Shown: piece by piece, positions 25,920 to 33,963 of the stretch | How the letters are laid out: each line of letters starts with the position of its first letter | How positions within the stretch are numbered: the stretch's first letter is position 1 | DNA from: an uncultured Akkermansia sp. | GTDB taxonomy: Bacteria > Verrucomicrobiota > Verrucomicrobiia > Verrucomicrobiales > Akkermansiaceae | DNA length: 61,403 nucleotides | Assembly: GCA_905200945.1 (NCBI GenBank) | Contig: CAJKMG010000017.1 | Coordinates: forward strand, 1-61,403 | Direction of reading: 5' to 3' | Translations under genes and position numbers: made by a program | Notes under the pieces: model-generated | Seen by the model: only the letters and a program-made list of their open reading frames with translations | What the model was told of the DNA's origin: nothing | Databases searched by the model: none

Positions 25920-25955
25920 AACACTCCCGGTACAGTGCGCTGTATCGGGAGTGTT
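25920..25955 (+). terminator. Terminator after 25593 gene
   Basis: AACACTCCCGGTACAG-TGCG-CTGTATCGGGAGTGTT, a 16-bp stem with one wobble pair, followed by GATTTTC. Confidence 0.85.
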
Positions 25956-26102
25956 GATTTTCTTTTACCTGGTTCGTAAAATATCGACATGAGATTTTCT
26001 TACTGGCAACAACTTACCAAGTCTTCTTCCACGATACATGGTGCCGGTTACGACAAGTTTATGTCTACTTTCCCGGGACAACGGGATATGAAACCTTCTC
26101 TT

Positions 26103-26132
26103 TTGAAATAACACCTCCCTCACCGTCATATA
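26103..26132 (+). promoter_or_regulatory. Island promoter B (TTGAAA-N18-CATATA)
   Basis: TTGAAA at 26103-26108, CATATA at 26127-26132, 18-bp spacer. This is the main content of the 25,956-26,242 gap, together with the hairpin-terminator leader that follows. Confidence 0.55.
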
Positions 26133-26136
26133 TACC

Positions 26137-26208
26137 AGACACAGGTGCTTACCTGCCTGTCATCATTCACAAAGCCGCCATGCTCACTATCCTGGGCATG
26201 GCGGTTTT
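26137..26208 (+). ncRNA. Putative small RNA or attenuated leader B
   Basis: Downstream of promoter B, a first hairpin (GACACAGGT-GCTT-ACCTGCCTGTC) is followed by a linker and then a terminator-like hairpin (CCGCCATGC/GCATGGCGG, 26175-26204) with TTTT. The gene starts only at 26243. The same order is seen in leader C at 30.6 kb. It is either a free RNA of about 70 nt or a leader needing antitermination. Confidence 0.45.
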
Positions 26209-26242
26209 CTGTATTCACCATCAATAAGAAAGAACAACCATC

Positions 26243-26825
26243 ATGGCTATCAAACTCATCGCCAACTACAGCAAACGCCTCGGGTTGCCGGGGTATTCCT
26301 CCCATCAGTTCGAGGTATCCATCGAAACGGAAATCAGCAACACATCAGAGTTGCCATTCGAAACAGAACGGCTCTACGGTTCCCTTCAGGCCGCCGTCGA
26401 TGCCCAGATCCAACAGGTCGGGTTCGTCCCTGACGAATATTACGGCACACAGGCTACACCAAGGCCAGTTCCCGGGGCTTCCTGCTCACAGATGATATAC
26501 CACATCATCCGTGAAACAAACACCGCCTGCAAGCACTCCCGAGACCTCTGTTGCAACCGTTCCCGCATGGAAGTGCTCGGAAAAGCAACAGTCGCTCATC
26601 CTGGAACTGGCCGGGAAGACCGGGCTGGATGACGCAGCCCTGAACGAACTGGCTACACGGAGATTCAACAAGTCCGTTGCCATGCTCAACCGCATGGAAG
26701 CTTCCGGGCTGATCGACGAACTGATGAATCGCTCCGGTTCATCATCCAAACGTTCGGCATCAGGCAGGAACAACTACACCCGCCGTCCCGCTACGACCTA
26801 TGCCGGTAACTCCAACCCGTACTGA
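26243..26825 (+). pseudogene. Island backbone protein split by a frameshift
   Basis: The first frame (26243 to about 26,490) gives MAIKLIANYSKRLGLPGYSSHQFEVSIETE and LQAAVDAQIQQVGFVPDEYYG. After that it turns Cys-rich and implausible. The +1 frame from 26511 (only a GTG start, no ribosome site) continues with AWKCSEKQQSLILELAGKTGLDDAALNELATRRFNK... to 26825. Together they look like one protein of about 190 aa with a C-terminal UBA-like helical domain. A one-base shift, sequencing error or programmed frameshift would explain it. Confidence 0.6.
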
Positions 26826-26827
26826 CC

Positions 26828-27697
26828 ATGATCGCTCCCGTACCCCGCTCCATACGTTCATCCTCCCTGCACCCGGCTATCGCATTGGTGAAGAAGGTTC
26901 CTTCGGAGGCTTCTTCTCCCTCTGCCGTACGCCCGGACTACCTGTCTCCCTCCTCGGTCAAATCGTATCTGTCGTGTTCCCTGCGCTTCTTCTTCGAGAG
27001 GGTAGTGCAGATACGGAAACCGACGACGGTCGCCCTGCATGTCGGCAAGGCCATCCACGCCACACTCCAGTCCTTCAACCTCGCCCGATGGCGGGGAGAG
27101 GACAGCAGTGAGACGGCCATGGAAGAAGCCTTCTCCACCCACTTCCTGGAGCTGGAAAAGACGGAAGGACCGGTGGACTACGCCGACGAAGAAACGAGAC
27201 AAAAAGTCCGTTCCTGCGCCTGGAACACCGTCAAGGCCTACATGGCCTCCGACAAGGTTACTTCACAGATGCCTCTGGGAGTGGAAGTAGGACTGTCGGC
27301 TACCATCCCCGGTCTGCCGGTTCCCGTACGAGGCGTCATCGACCTCGTCCAGCACGACCTGACGGCAGTGGACTATAAATCCGCTGCTGCCAAGCCGGAT
27401 GCCGGGCACGTCGCCTTTGATCACGAACTCCAGCTGGTTACCTATCAGATGATGATCGAAGAAGCCGCGGGAGACACGCCTCCGTCACTGGATCTGATCT
27501 ACCTGGTCAAAACGAAGACTCCGCAGGTAATCCGAGTCAAAATCCCGCCAGCCAACGAAAAGCGTAAGCACCGCATCGCCGACCTGTACAGGATTGCCTA
27601 CGAAGGCGTCACTTCCGAGCGTTTCCATCCCCAGCCTGGGATGCAATGTTCGTGGTGCCAGTACAGGAAGGAATGTTCCGGGTGGTGTAAGCAGTAA
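26828..27697 (+). CDS. PD-(D/E)XK nuclease of RecB/Cas4 type with Fe-S cysteines
   Basis: 289 aa. SPSSVKSYLSCSLRFFFE (first Cys) begins the domain at about 41. The nuclease core is VRGVIDLV ... AVDYKSA (Asp and D..K motif, about 165-185). The C-terminus has CSWCQYRKECSGWC, closing a probable 4Fe-4S cluster as in AddB and Cas4 nucleases. Such enzymes trim DNA ends during recombination and replication of phages and plasmids. There are no cas1/cas2 genes or CRISPR array nearby. It starts 3 bp after the frameshifted gene's stop. Confidence 0.85.
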   Translation: MIAPVPRSIRSSSLHPAIALVKKVPSEASSPSAVRPDYLSPSSVKSYLSCSLRFFFERVVQIRKPTTVALHVGKAIHATLQSFNLARWRGEDSSETAMEEAFSTHFLELEKTEGPVDYADEETRQKVRSCAWNTVKAYMASDKVTSQMPLGVEVGLSATIPGLPVPVRGVIDLVQHDLTAVDYKSAAAKPDAGHVAFDHELQLVTYQMMIEEAAGDTPPSLDLIYLVKTKTPQVIRVKIPPANEKRKHRIADLYRIAYEGVTSERFHPQPGMQCSWCQYRKECSGWCKQ

Positions 27698-27714
27698 AGG
27701 AATAGTGTCGCTTC

Positions 27715-27745
27715 AGAAGCCCACCGTGAGGGTTGGCTTCTTTTT
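27715..27745 (+). terminator. Intrinsic terminator after nuclease gene
   Basis: AGAAGCC and GGCTTCT with a 13-nt loop, followed by TTTTTAG. The remaining 220 bases to the next gene are AT-rich with no recognised gene. Confidence 0.8.
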
Positions 27746-27968
27746 AGCTGAAAGGTAATATGATTTGATTTTTTTGAATCATAGATTTTTAGAATTGCAT
27801 CCAAAAAATCTTACATGTAAACTATGACGTCCTGTCGACAGAATATGGAAATTTTCTTTTACAGCCGGAAAGGGACATCTAGAATCTGAAATAGTTTTTC
27901 TTTCTAAGCATTCTACTGATTAAATAATATTCTACAATACATGTGTTATTTGAAAGGAAAGTAAACAA

Positions 27969-30524
27969 ATGGGTTTTTTTGTATTAAAGTCGTGGTTAGC
28001 CAAAAGGCCGAAGTGGCTGCAAGTCGCAGCAAAACATTTGATAAACGGTGAAGATTTGGATGATGCCACTATTTCTAATTTGGCAGTGTTGTGCAAGCAA
28101 GAAGCCAATGATGAATTCCCTGATATTGATTGTAGCATTCCTGATGGAATTTTTGATTCGCAAGACAATGAAGAAATACGTTTGTGTTCCATCAAAGAAG
28201 TTGTAGGGGTGAACAAGTTGGCCCCTCGAAAGCCACTTAATTTTGGTAATAGTAATATCGCTGTTGTTTACGGCCAGAACGGTTCCGGCAAATCTGGCTA
28301 TGTAAGACTCCTCAAGCATATTTGCGGGTCTAGGGACTGTGTCCGTGGACAACTGTACAAAAATGTTTTTTCTTCAAAAAATGTTGATCAAAAAGCTAAA
28401 GTGTCCTTTTCCAAGGGTGGTGCTCTGTATGAATATGAATGGGTTGGATCGGGAATTTGTGACGACCTTACTTCTGTTGACCTTTTTGACACTTCGTTTG
28501 GCCGAGTATTTATGGGGAGTGAAGGTGAAGTCTGTTACGAACCTCCGGTCTTGTCTTTTTTCAGTAGGCTGACTGATGTTTGTGAGAGTGTTGCTGTTCA
28601 ACTTGATGCAGATTCCAGAAGACTTGAATCAAAAATGTCGAGTATACCCAATCTTGTTCTTGATACTGAAGAGGGAGCTTGGCTTAAAAAGCTCAACGCC
28701 CAAGTAGCTGCTGATGCTATTGAATCCCACTGTTCTTTCTCGACAGACGATGAAATAGCGCTACAAGAACTTCAGAGAAGAATTTCTGAGACATCTCCTG
28801 CCGAAAAAGCCAAACACTTTAAGATTAAAAAAAGTCATATTGATAGCCTCATTAGTCATATTCAGATTTATCTCAATTCTCTATCTGATGAAAACTGTGA
28901 AAAAATCAGTACACTTAAAAAAGATTATATCCTAAAAAAAGATGCTGCTGAAGCGGCGGCAAAAAATGCATTTAGTGATACAAAACTCGAAGGTATTGGG
29001 TCTGATATATGGAGAGAATTGTGGCAAGCAGCACGACAATATTCAGAAGAGTTAGCATATAGAGAGCAGGAATTCCCATATACTCAGGATGACTCTATCT
29101 GTGTACTTTGCCATCAACCTTTATCAGGGGAAGCCAAGAAAAGGTTGATATCCTTTGAATCATATATAAAGGGTGAAATGCAAAGACAAGCCATTAACGC
29201 CCTCAGGGATGTTAATGAAGCAATTGCTGCTCTTCCTCAGATTCCCAATATTGACGAGTTAACAACAAAAATAAATGCTGCTGGTATTGAATGCCAGCAA
29301 CTTATTGATGATATAAGTAACACAATAGTAATCCTCCAAGATAGGAAGTCAAAAGTATCATCATTTGGTTCAGAAGAAACTTGGGAGCTTTCTATCCCGT
29401 CCACTGAATGGATTGAAAAAATTAAAATAATTTCTAAAAGTTATGAAATAGAGGCAAAAAAATATGAGGAAGATGCTTCTGTTGATAATCGTACAGAACT
29501 ACAAATTAAGCTAAAGAATCTACAGGCAAAAAAGTGGATTGCTGAACAAAAAATTGCAATTCAAGAAGAAGTTAATCGTCTTCAGCTCTTTGATCGACTT
29601 CAGGAAGCTAAAAAGAAAACTAGCTCTAGAGCATTGTCTATCAAAAAAGGTGAATTAGCAGAAGAGCTTATTACAGATGCTTTTGTTAATCGTTTCAATG
29701 ACGAACTTAGAACTTTAGGGGCATCCAAAATTCGAGTTAAACTTATTAAGTCCAAAGTTTCTAAAGGGAAGGTTCTTCATACTCTCCAGCTGGATGGTGC
29801 TGAATATAATATTAATGAAGTCTTAAGCGAAGGTGAGAACCGTATTGTCTCCATTGCGGCGTTTCTTGCTGATGTCATGGGTAAAACTCATCCTGCTCCT
29901 ATAATATTTGATGATCCAATCTCATCCCTTGATCAAGATTATGAAGAGGCTGTTGTCAAACGTCTTTGTTCCATTGCTTCCAGGCGACAGATTATCATTT
30001 TTACCCATCGACTTTCACTTCTCGGTATGGTTCAAGAATACGCCAAAAAGGCTAAAATTAATCCTGAAATCATTTGTATTCGTGAAGAATCTTGGGGGAC
30101 AGGAGAACCTGGAGATACTCCACTTTTTGCAAAAAATCCTCTTACTGCTCTCAACGCACTCATTAATGATAGACTTTCAAACGCTAAGAAACTTTTTCAT
30201 GAACAAGGGAAAGAAAGTTATGAACCCTTTGCCGAGTCTCTTTGTCGTGATTTTAGAATACTTTTGGAGCGTATGATTGAGTTCGAATTGATCGCTGATG
30301 TTGTCCAACGATATAGAAGAGCAATAAATACGATGGGGAAAATCTCCAACCTAGCCAAAATATCGGAAGAAGACTGTAAATATTTTGATGATTTGATGAC
30401 GAAGTATTCAAGATATGAACACTCTCAACCACTTGAAACGCCAGTTCCTCTTCCAGAACCAGACGAACTTGAAACTGACTTTAATGGATTAAAAGCGTGG
30501 CAAGCTGAATTTAAAAAGAGATAG
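27969..30524 (+). CDS. AAA_13 / RloC-PrrC-like ATPase with zinc hook
   Basis: 851 aa. Walker A GQNGSGKS (about 102-109), long coiled coil with a zinc-hook-like CVLC (about 377-380), ABC signature LSEGEN (about 619) and Walker B IIFDDPISSLD (about 644-654). This is the SMC/Rad50-like plan of AAA_13 proteins, which include the anticodon nucleases PrrC and RloC. The C-terminal 130 residues are helical with an R...E...H-rich pattern; I cannot confirm the nuclease triad. Base composition is much more AT-rich than its neighbours, so it is a recent acquisition. It stands alone, with its own spacing and no partner gene. Confidence 0.8.
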   Translation: MGFFVLKSWLAKRPKWLQVAAKHLINGEDLDDATISNLAVLCKQEANDEFPDIDCSIPDGIFDSQDNEEIRLCSIKEVVGVNKLAPRKPLNFGNSNIAVVYGQNGSGKSGYVRLLKHICGSRDCVRGQLYKNVFSSKNVDQKAKVSFSKGGALYEYEWVGSGICDDLTSVDLFDTSFGRVFMGSEGEVCYEPPVLSFFSRLTDVCESVAVQLDADSRRLESKMSSIPNLVLDTEEGAWLKKLNAQVAADAIESHCSFSTDDEIALQELQRRISETSPAEKAKHFKIKKSHIDSLISHIQIYLNSLSDENCEKISTLKKDYILKKDAAEAAAKNAFSDTKLEGIGSDIWRELWQAARQYSEELAYREQEFPYTQDDSICVLCHQPLSGEAKKRLISFESYIKGEMQRQAINALRDVNEAIAALPQIPNIDELTTKINAAGIECQQLIDDISNTIVILQDRKSKVSSFGSEETWELSIPSTEWIEKIKIISKSYEIEAKKYEEDASVDNRTELQIKLKNLQAKKWIAEQKIAIQEEVNRLQLFDRLQEAKKKTSSRALSIKKGELAEELITDAFVNRFNDELRTLGASKIRVKLIKSKVSKGKVLHTLQLDGAEYNINEVLSEGENRIVSIAAFLADVMGKTHPAPIIFDDPISSLDQDYEEAVVKRLCSIASRRQIIIFTHRLSLLGMVQEYAKKAKINPEIICIREESWGTGEPGDTPLFAKNPLTALNALINDRLSNAKKLFHEQGKESYEPFAESLCRDFRILLERMIEFELIADVVQRYRRAINTMGKISNLAKISEEDCKYFDDLMTKYSRYEHSQPLETPVPLPEPDELETDFNGLKAWQAEFKKR

Positions 30525-30602
30525 TTAGCCTCAAGCATACAATATCTTCGATAAATCCTCCACGCATTGAATTTTCGAGAGAAAATAAGTTGGTTAATTA
30601 AA

Positions 30603-30632
30603 CTGAAAAATCCCCTCTCCCCGCGTCATATA
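30603..30632 (+). promoter_or_regulatory. Island promoter C (CTGAAA-N18-CATATA)
   Basis: CTGAAA at 30603-30608 and CATATA at 30627-30632 with an 18-bp spacer. The stretch from GAAA to CGTCATATAT closely resembles promoter B. Confidence 0.55.
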
Positions 30633-30636
30633 TCCA

Positions 30637-30705
30637 TGAGGAAGTAGATTCTCTGCTTCCTGCCAGTGCCCGCCTCCCGGCTTTGTTCCGGGAGGCGGGC
30701 TTTTT
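30637..30705 (+). ncRNA. Putative small RNA or attenuated leader C
   Basis: A 9-10-bp hairpin (AGGAAG-T-AGA/TCT-G-CTTCCT, 30639-30661) is followed directly by a perfect intrinsic terminator (GCCCGCCTCCCGG/CCGGGAGGCGGGC, 30668-30700, then TTTTTG). The DUF932 gene starts 22 bp later. A promoter upstream of a strong terminator implies a small RNA of about 70 nt or conditional antitermination. Confidence 0.5.
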
Positions 30706-30726
30706 GTTGCAACAAACCAACCATCA

Positions 30727-31584
30727 ATGAATATGAATACTCACACATCCACCCACGAACTCTATCGCAACCGCGACAACAGCCCGCTGGACAGATTCCA
30801 GATCCGGCGCGTCGCTCCCTCCGTCTTTGCCGACCGCGAGGACGAGAGCCGTTCGAGAAAATACCGCTTTGTCTCTTCCGATTCCCTGCTCGACCAGATG
30901 GAAGAGGCCGGGTTCCTCGTCGTCGGAGCTCAGGAACAGCGTGCCCGGAAACCGGACGGCACTCCCACCCGCAAGCACCTGATTCGCTTCGCCCACCGGG
31001 ACGTGCTGGAACACAACCGTGAGCAGCGCATCGAAGTGGTCATGATCAACAGCCACAACGGCAGCTGCTCCTACCAGCTCATGGCCGGGGTCTTCCGGCT
31101 GGTCTGCACCAATGGCCTGATTGTCGGGGCACGTATTGCTGCTATCAACATTCGCCACATGGGACATACCGGGGAAGATGTGATTGCGGCCAGTCTCCGG
31201 CTGGCCTCCGAAACGCCCCGTATCATGGACGACATTCGCCGCATGCAGGGAGTGGAACTCCCCTACAGGCGACAGGTGGACTTCGTTCATGAAGCGGCAC
31301 AGCTGCGTATGGGAGACGACTACGAAGACAGGATACGCCCTGAAGCTCTTCTGTCGCCCCGACGCTGGAACGACATCGGCTTTACGGCGGGAGGTCCGGT
31401 TACCGTCTGGCAGTGCTTCAACCGGGTTCAGGAAAACCTGATCCGGGGAGGCGTTCCCTTGAAGCCATGGAAGGATGACGTCTACCGCCGCCGCTCCTTG
31501 CGGGCGCTCAACGGTATTGACGGCAATACGCGCCTGAACCGGGAACTCTGGGATCTGGCCGACAGCTATACCCTGAACAACTGA
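30727..31584 (+). CDS. DUF932 plasmid/phage-like protein
   Basis: 285 aa. The DUF932 core is visible: RIEVVMINSHNGSCSYQLMAGVFRLVCTNGLIVG (about 101-134). Members occur on plasmids, phages and integrative elements; the biochemical role is unknown. No membrane or signal segment. It opens a run of closely spaced backbone genes (31597, 31939, 32121, 32590). Confidence 0.85.
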   Translation: MNMNTHTSTHELYRNRDNSPLDRFQIRRVAPSVFADREDESRSRKYRFVSSDSLLDQMEEAGFLVVGAQEQRARKPDGTPTRKHLIRFAHRDVLEHNREQRIEVVMINSHNGSCSYQLMAGVFRLVCTNGLIVGARIAAINIRHMGHTGEDVIAASLRLASETPRIMDDIRRMQGVELPYRRQVDFVHEAAQLRMGDDYEDRIRPEALLSPRRWNDIGFTAGGPVTVWQCFNRVQENLIRGGVPLKPWKDDVYRRRSLRALNGIDGNTRLNRELWDLADSYTLNN

Positions 31585-31596
31585 CCCGAGACGACC

Positions 31597-31929
31597 ATGA
31601 GAAGAAAACATCATCTGGGCTTGAGACGTATGAGACGGACTCCATCCCTGACCGGTCTGGAACTGTCCATTCTTCTGTACCTTCACGGCGACTTTGAACG
31701 CAGTGACGAGGAGATCATGGCGGAATGCCATGGCATCGAGCAGGAAAGCGTCAGACACGCCGTCCGTGATCTGGCTGGGCGGGAGTTCATCATCCGTACG
31801 AAGGAAGAGGAATTCCTGCTTCGTCCCGACTGCTGGCTGATTACCTATGCCGGACGGCAGGCGCTCAGGCAATGGGTGGCCGCTACCGCTCCGGCTCGTC
31901 GATCATCCCGGACAAGGGTTACCGCATGA
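31597..31929 (+). CDS. Winged-helix DNA-binding protein
   Basis: 110 aa. After a basic start (MRRKHHLGLRRMRR) comes a winged-helix-like domain: LTGLELSILLYLHGDFERSDEEIMAECHGIEQESVRHAVRDLAGREFI (about 18-65). Probably a small regulator of the backbone operon. Starts 12 bp after the DUF932 stop. Confidence 0.6.
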   Translation: MRRKHHLGLRRMRRTPSLTGLELSILLYLHGDFERSDEEIMAECHGIEQESVRHAVRDLAGREFIIRTKEEEFLLRPDCWLITYAGRQALRQWVAATAPARRSSRTRVTA

Positions 31930-31938
31930 GGCACGGCC

Positions 31939-32097
31939 ATGAACATGAAAGACATCATGATCGCCCTGGTGGCGCTCGTACTGCTGTGTCTGCTGGGGCC
32001 GGTTGTCGTCGGCATCCTGTCGGCTCTGGTAGCCGTAGCTCCATACCTGCTCGCCGTGCTGTTGATCCTGGGCGTCATCGCCTTCTTCCGCAAGTAA
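31939..32097 (+). CDS. Very small membrane protein
   Basis: 52 aa, starting at the ATG 9 bp after the previous stop. Nearly the whole protein is two hydrophobic helices (MKDIMIALVALVLLCLLGPVV and APYLLAVLLILGVIAFF). It is likely real because of operon spacing and its clean membrane profile. Function unknown. Confidence 0.55.
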   Translation: MNMKDIMIALVALVLLCLLGPVVVGILSALVAVAPYLLAVLLILGVIAFFRK

Positions 32098-32120
32098 CCC
32101 TGACAGGAAAGGAATGAGAT

Positions 32121-32603
32121 ATGAAGACGATTCCCATCATCGCGCAACTGCGTTCCACGAGCGGATACGATACGGACGCTCCGTATGTGTATCTGGAATT
32201 GGATGCGGAGCTACTGGCCCGGATCGAGAAGGCGGTGTCGCTTTACAGCAGTCATCAGAACGATCCTTCGCTGGGGTTGAGCAAGCTGACGATTCACGGC
32301 CCGTCCATGACGGCTCTGGCGAATCTCCCGGAATTGACGGAAGAACAGCAGAAGTCTCTGGACGACGACGAAAGCATCCTGCTGGATTCGCCGATTCCGG
32401 AGACGGAACTGGATACACTGGAAAGCTGCATCCGGCTCTGTGGTGAGGGCATCGACATCCTTGATGCCTGGTGCCTGTACGCCATAGCCTGCAACAAGCA
32501 CACGAGGGACATGTATGAAGCCAATATCGGGGCCGTACTGAGACACCGGCTCGATTCCCGCCATCACCCCGGAAAGGAGGTGTTGCCTGATGCTGACGAT
32601 TGA
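32121..32603 (+). CDS. Hypothetical backbone protein
   Basis: 160 aa, acidic, no membrane segment. Contains YVYLELDAELLARIEKAVSLY, typical of conserved plasmid/phage hypotheticals. It overlaps the next small gene by 14 bp, which supports both. Confidence 0.6.
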   Translation: MKTIPIIAQLRSTSGYDTDAPYVYLELDAELLARIEKAVSLYSSHQNDPSLGLSKLTIHGPSMTALANLPELTEEQQKSLDDDESILLDSPIPETELDTLESCIRLCGEGIDILDAWCLYAIACNKHTRDMYEANIGAVLRHRLDSRHHPGKEVLPDADD

Positions 32604-32721
32604 GAAGTACAAGGGCACCCGCTTCTGGGCTGTCTTCCGCGACGGAGAGCTGTTGGCCGTGACCGTGTACAAACGGGGAGCCGAAGCGATCGTCAGGACG
32701 CTGGAAGCCAGGGACGGATAA
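32590..32721 (+). CDS. Very small conserved mobile-element protein
   Basis: 43 aa: starts MLTIEKYKGTRFWAVF and ends VYKRGAEAIVRTLEARDG. Proteins with a KYKGTRFWAV core recur on plasmids and integrative elements; function unknown. The start overlaps the previous gene. Confidence 0.55.
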   Translation: MLTIEKYKGTRFWAVFRDGELLAVTVYKRGAEAIVRTLEARDG

Positions 32722-32815
32722 GGCCGCCATTCAGCAGCTCTTCTTCATCATGAAGGAGAGCCGTTTTTTAGTTCATAGTGAAAATTCTCGAAATATGCCC
32801 TTTATTGATGGCATT

Positions 32816-32912
32816 CTCAGACTGTGACACATTCCCTCGGACGGTATAACCGTCCTGAGGTGCACCATTCGCTTCGCTCACGGTGCACCTCAGGAATGTT
32901 TCACAGCCTGAG
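32816..32912. repeat. 97-nt three-way-junction inverted-repeat element
   Basis: Outer stem 32816-32835 pairs with 32893-32912 (18 of 20). Inside are two abutting perfect hairpins: GGACGGT-ATA-ACCGTCC (32839-32855) and TGAGGTGCACC with a 15-nt loop and GGTGCACCTCA (32856-32892). The whole folds as a T or Y shape. It may be an RNA structure, a protein-binding DNA cruciform or a MITE-like insertion with GTGAcACATTCC ends. Confidence 0.7.
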
Positions 32913-33849
32913 ACTATCATCAAGACTCGACGAAAATCATCTTTGGGCAATCGTCATTTTCTGCTACCGTGGCGAAGAGGAGATTCTCCCTCTCACCATT
33001 GAGCAGGCACGTACTACGCTTCCTCTCGCCAATATTCACCTGTTCGACGACAAGGCAGACCCCATTCCCGGGAAGCTCGCCGATGCTCTTGAAGAGATGG
33101 CCGGAGTGCATTATCACCAGACTTCGTTTGACCGTGGGGTCAATCTCAACGGCGCCGAGTGTATTCGCGGCGAATTGCAGTGCATGGTCAATGCCTGCGA
33201 CGACGACGGAAATACAGACGGCGTTGTCATCAAGATGGACCCGGATACGCTGATACTGCGTTCTGGGCCGTTGCTTGACGCGATCTCGAAGGGAGCCGAA
33301 TGGGTGTCCCATAATTCCATGAAAGGCCACTTCGCAGGCATGTTCTACGCCATGCGCCGGGGAATCCTCGATATGGTTCACAGGAACGCCAAGCTCATCG
33401 AACTCCCGGAAGGTGCCGCAGAGGACGAAACAATCGGGGCTCTGTGCTACCTGGCCGCTCAACGCAAGTCCTACGTATGGACGGACATCAGCAACCCGCA
33501 GAACCGCCAGTTCTTCGCCGCTTTCCCGGCGCAAGTGGCAGACGAACCTACGTACGCCCAGGAGATCCGCTTTGTCGCCAAGCACGGCTGCATCATCACG
33601 GTGGGCAATACGAACATCCTGGGGATGCCTCGTGCCTATCGCGTGAAGATCATGCGCGACCTGCTCAAGGGATATCGCAACCCGACGGAAGACGAGGCTC
33701 TGGCCGGCATACAGGAGGAAGAACCAGATCTTCCACCGGCCCCGGCTCCGAAGGCAGCGACTCCGAAGGCTGTGGCGGGTTTCCCGCCGGATGCTCCGGT
33801 TCCGGAAGGGAATGCTCCAGGCATCACCGTCGTTGACGACGAAGAATAA
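32896..33849 (+). CDS. GT-A-like glycosyltransferase family protein
   Basis: 317 aa from the ATG at 32896, which lies inside the inverted-repeat element; a GTG at 32824 would also start in it, and no start follows it. The fold hints are WAIVIFCYRGEE at the start (first beta strand), an acidic IKMDPDTLI (DxD metal motif, about 113-121) and a C-terminal EDETIGALCYLA. The last 70 residues are Pro/Ala-rich. It may modify the host surface, or be a phage-type transferase. The protein may have lost its native N-terminus to the inserted element. Confidence 0.6.
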   Translation: MFHSLRLSSRLDENHLWAIVIFCYRGEEEILPLTIEQARTTLPLANIHLFDDKADPIPGKLADALEEMAGVHYHQTSFDRGVNLNGAECIRGELQCMVNACDDDGNTDGVVIKMDPDTLILRSGPLLDAISKGAEWVSHNSMKGHFAGMFYAMRRGILDMVHRNAKLIELPEGAAEDETIGALCYLAAQRKSYVWTDISNPQNRQFFAAFPAQVADEPTYAQEIRFVAKHGCIITVGNTNILGMPRAYRVKIMRDLLKGYRNPTEDEALAGIQEEEPDLPPAPAPKAATPKAVAGFPPDAPVPEGNAPGITVVDDEE

Positions 33850-33892
33850 CTTCCAGTGTCCATATACTCTGGTGGTTTCATGATACTAAACA

Positions 33893-33920
33893 GCCCGGCC
33901 CGTAATCCTGCGGGCTGGGC
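33893..33920 (+). terminator. Terminator after glycosyltransferase-like gene
   Basis: GCCCGGCCCG and CGGGCTGGGC pair over 10 bp (one G-T) with an 8-nt loop, followed by AATTTT. Confidence 0.75.
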
Positions 33921-33963
33921 AATTTTCCAGTATGTTGCTTTTCTGTTAACTCGAAAGTAAACT

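Noticed and set aside
26828..27697. Cas4 and a CRISPR locus
   Set aside because: The nuclease is Cas4/RecB-like, but no repeat-spacer array or other cas gene is present anywhere in the window.
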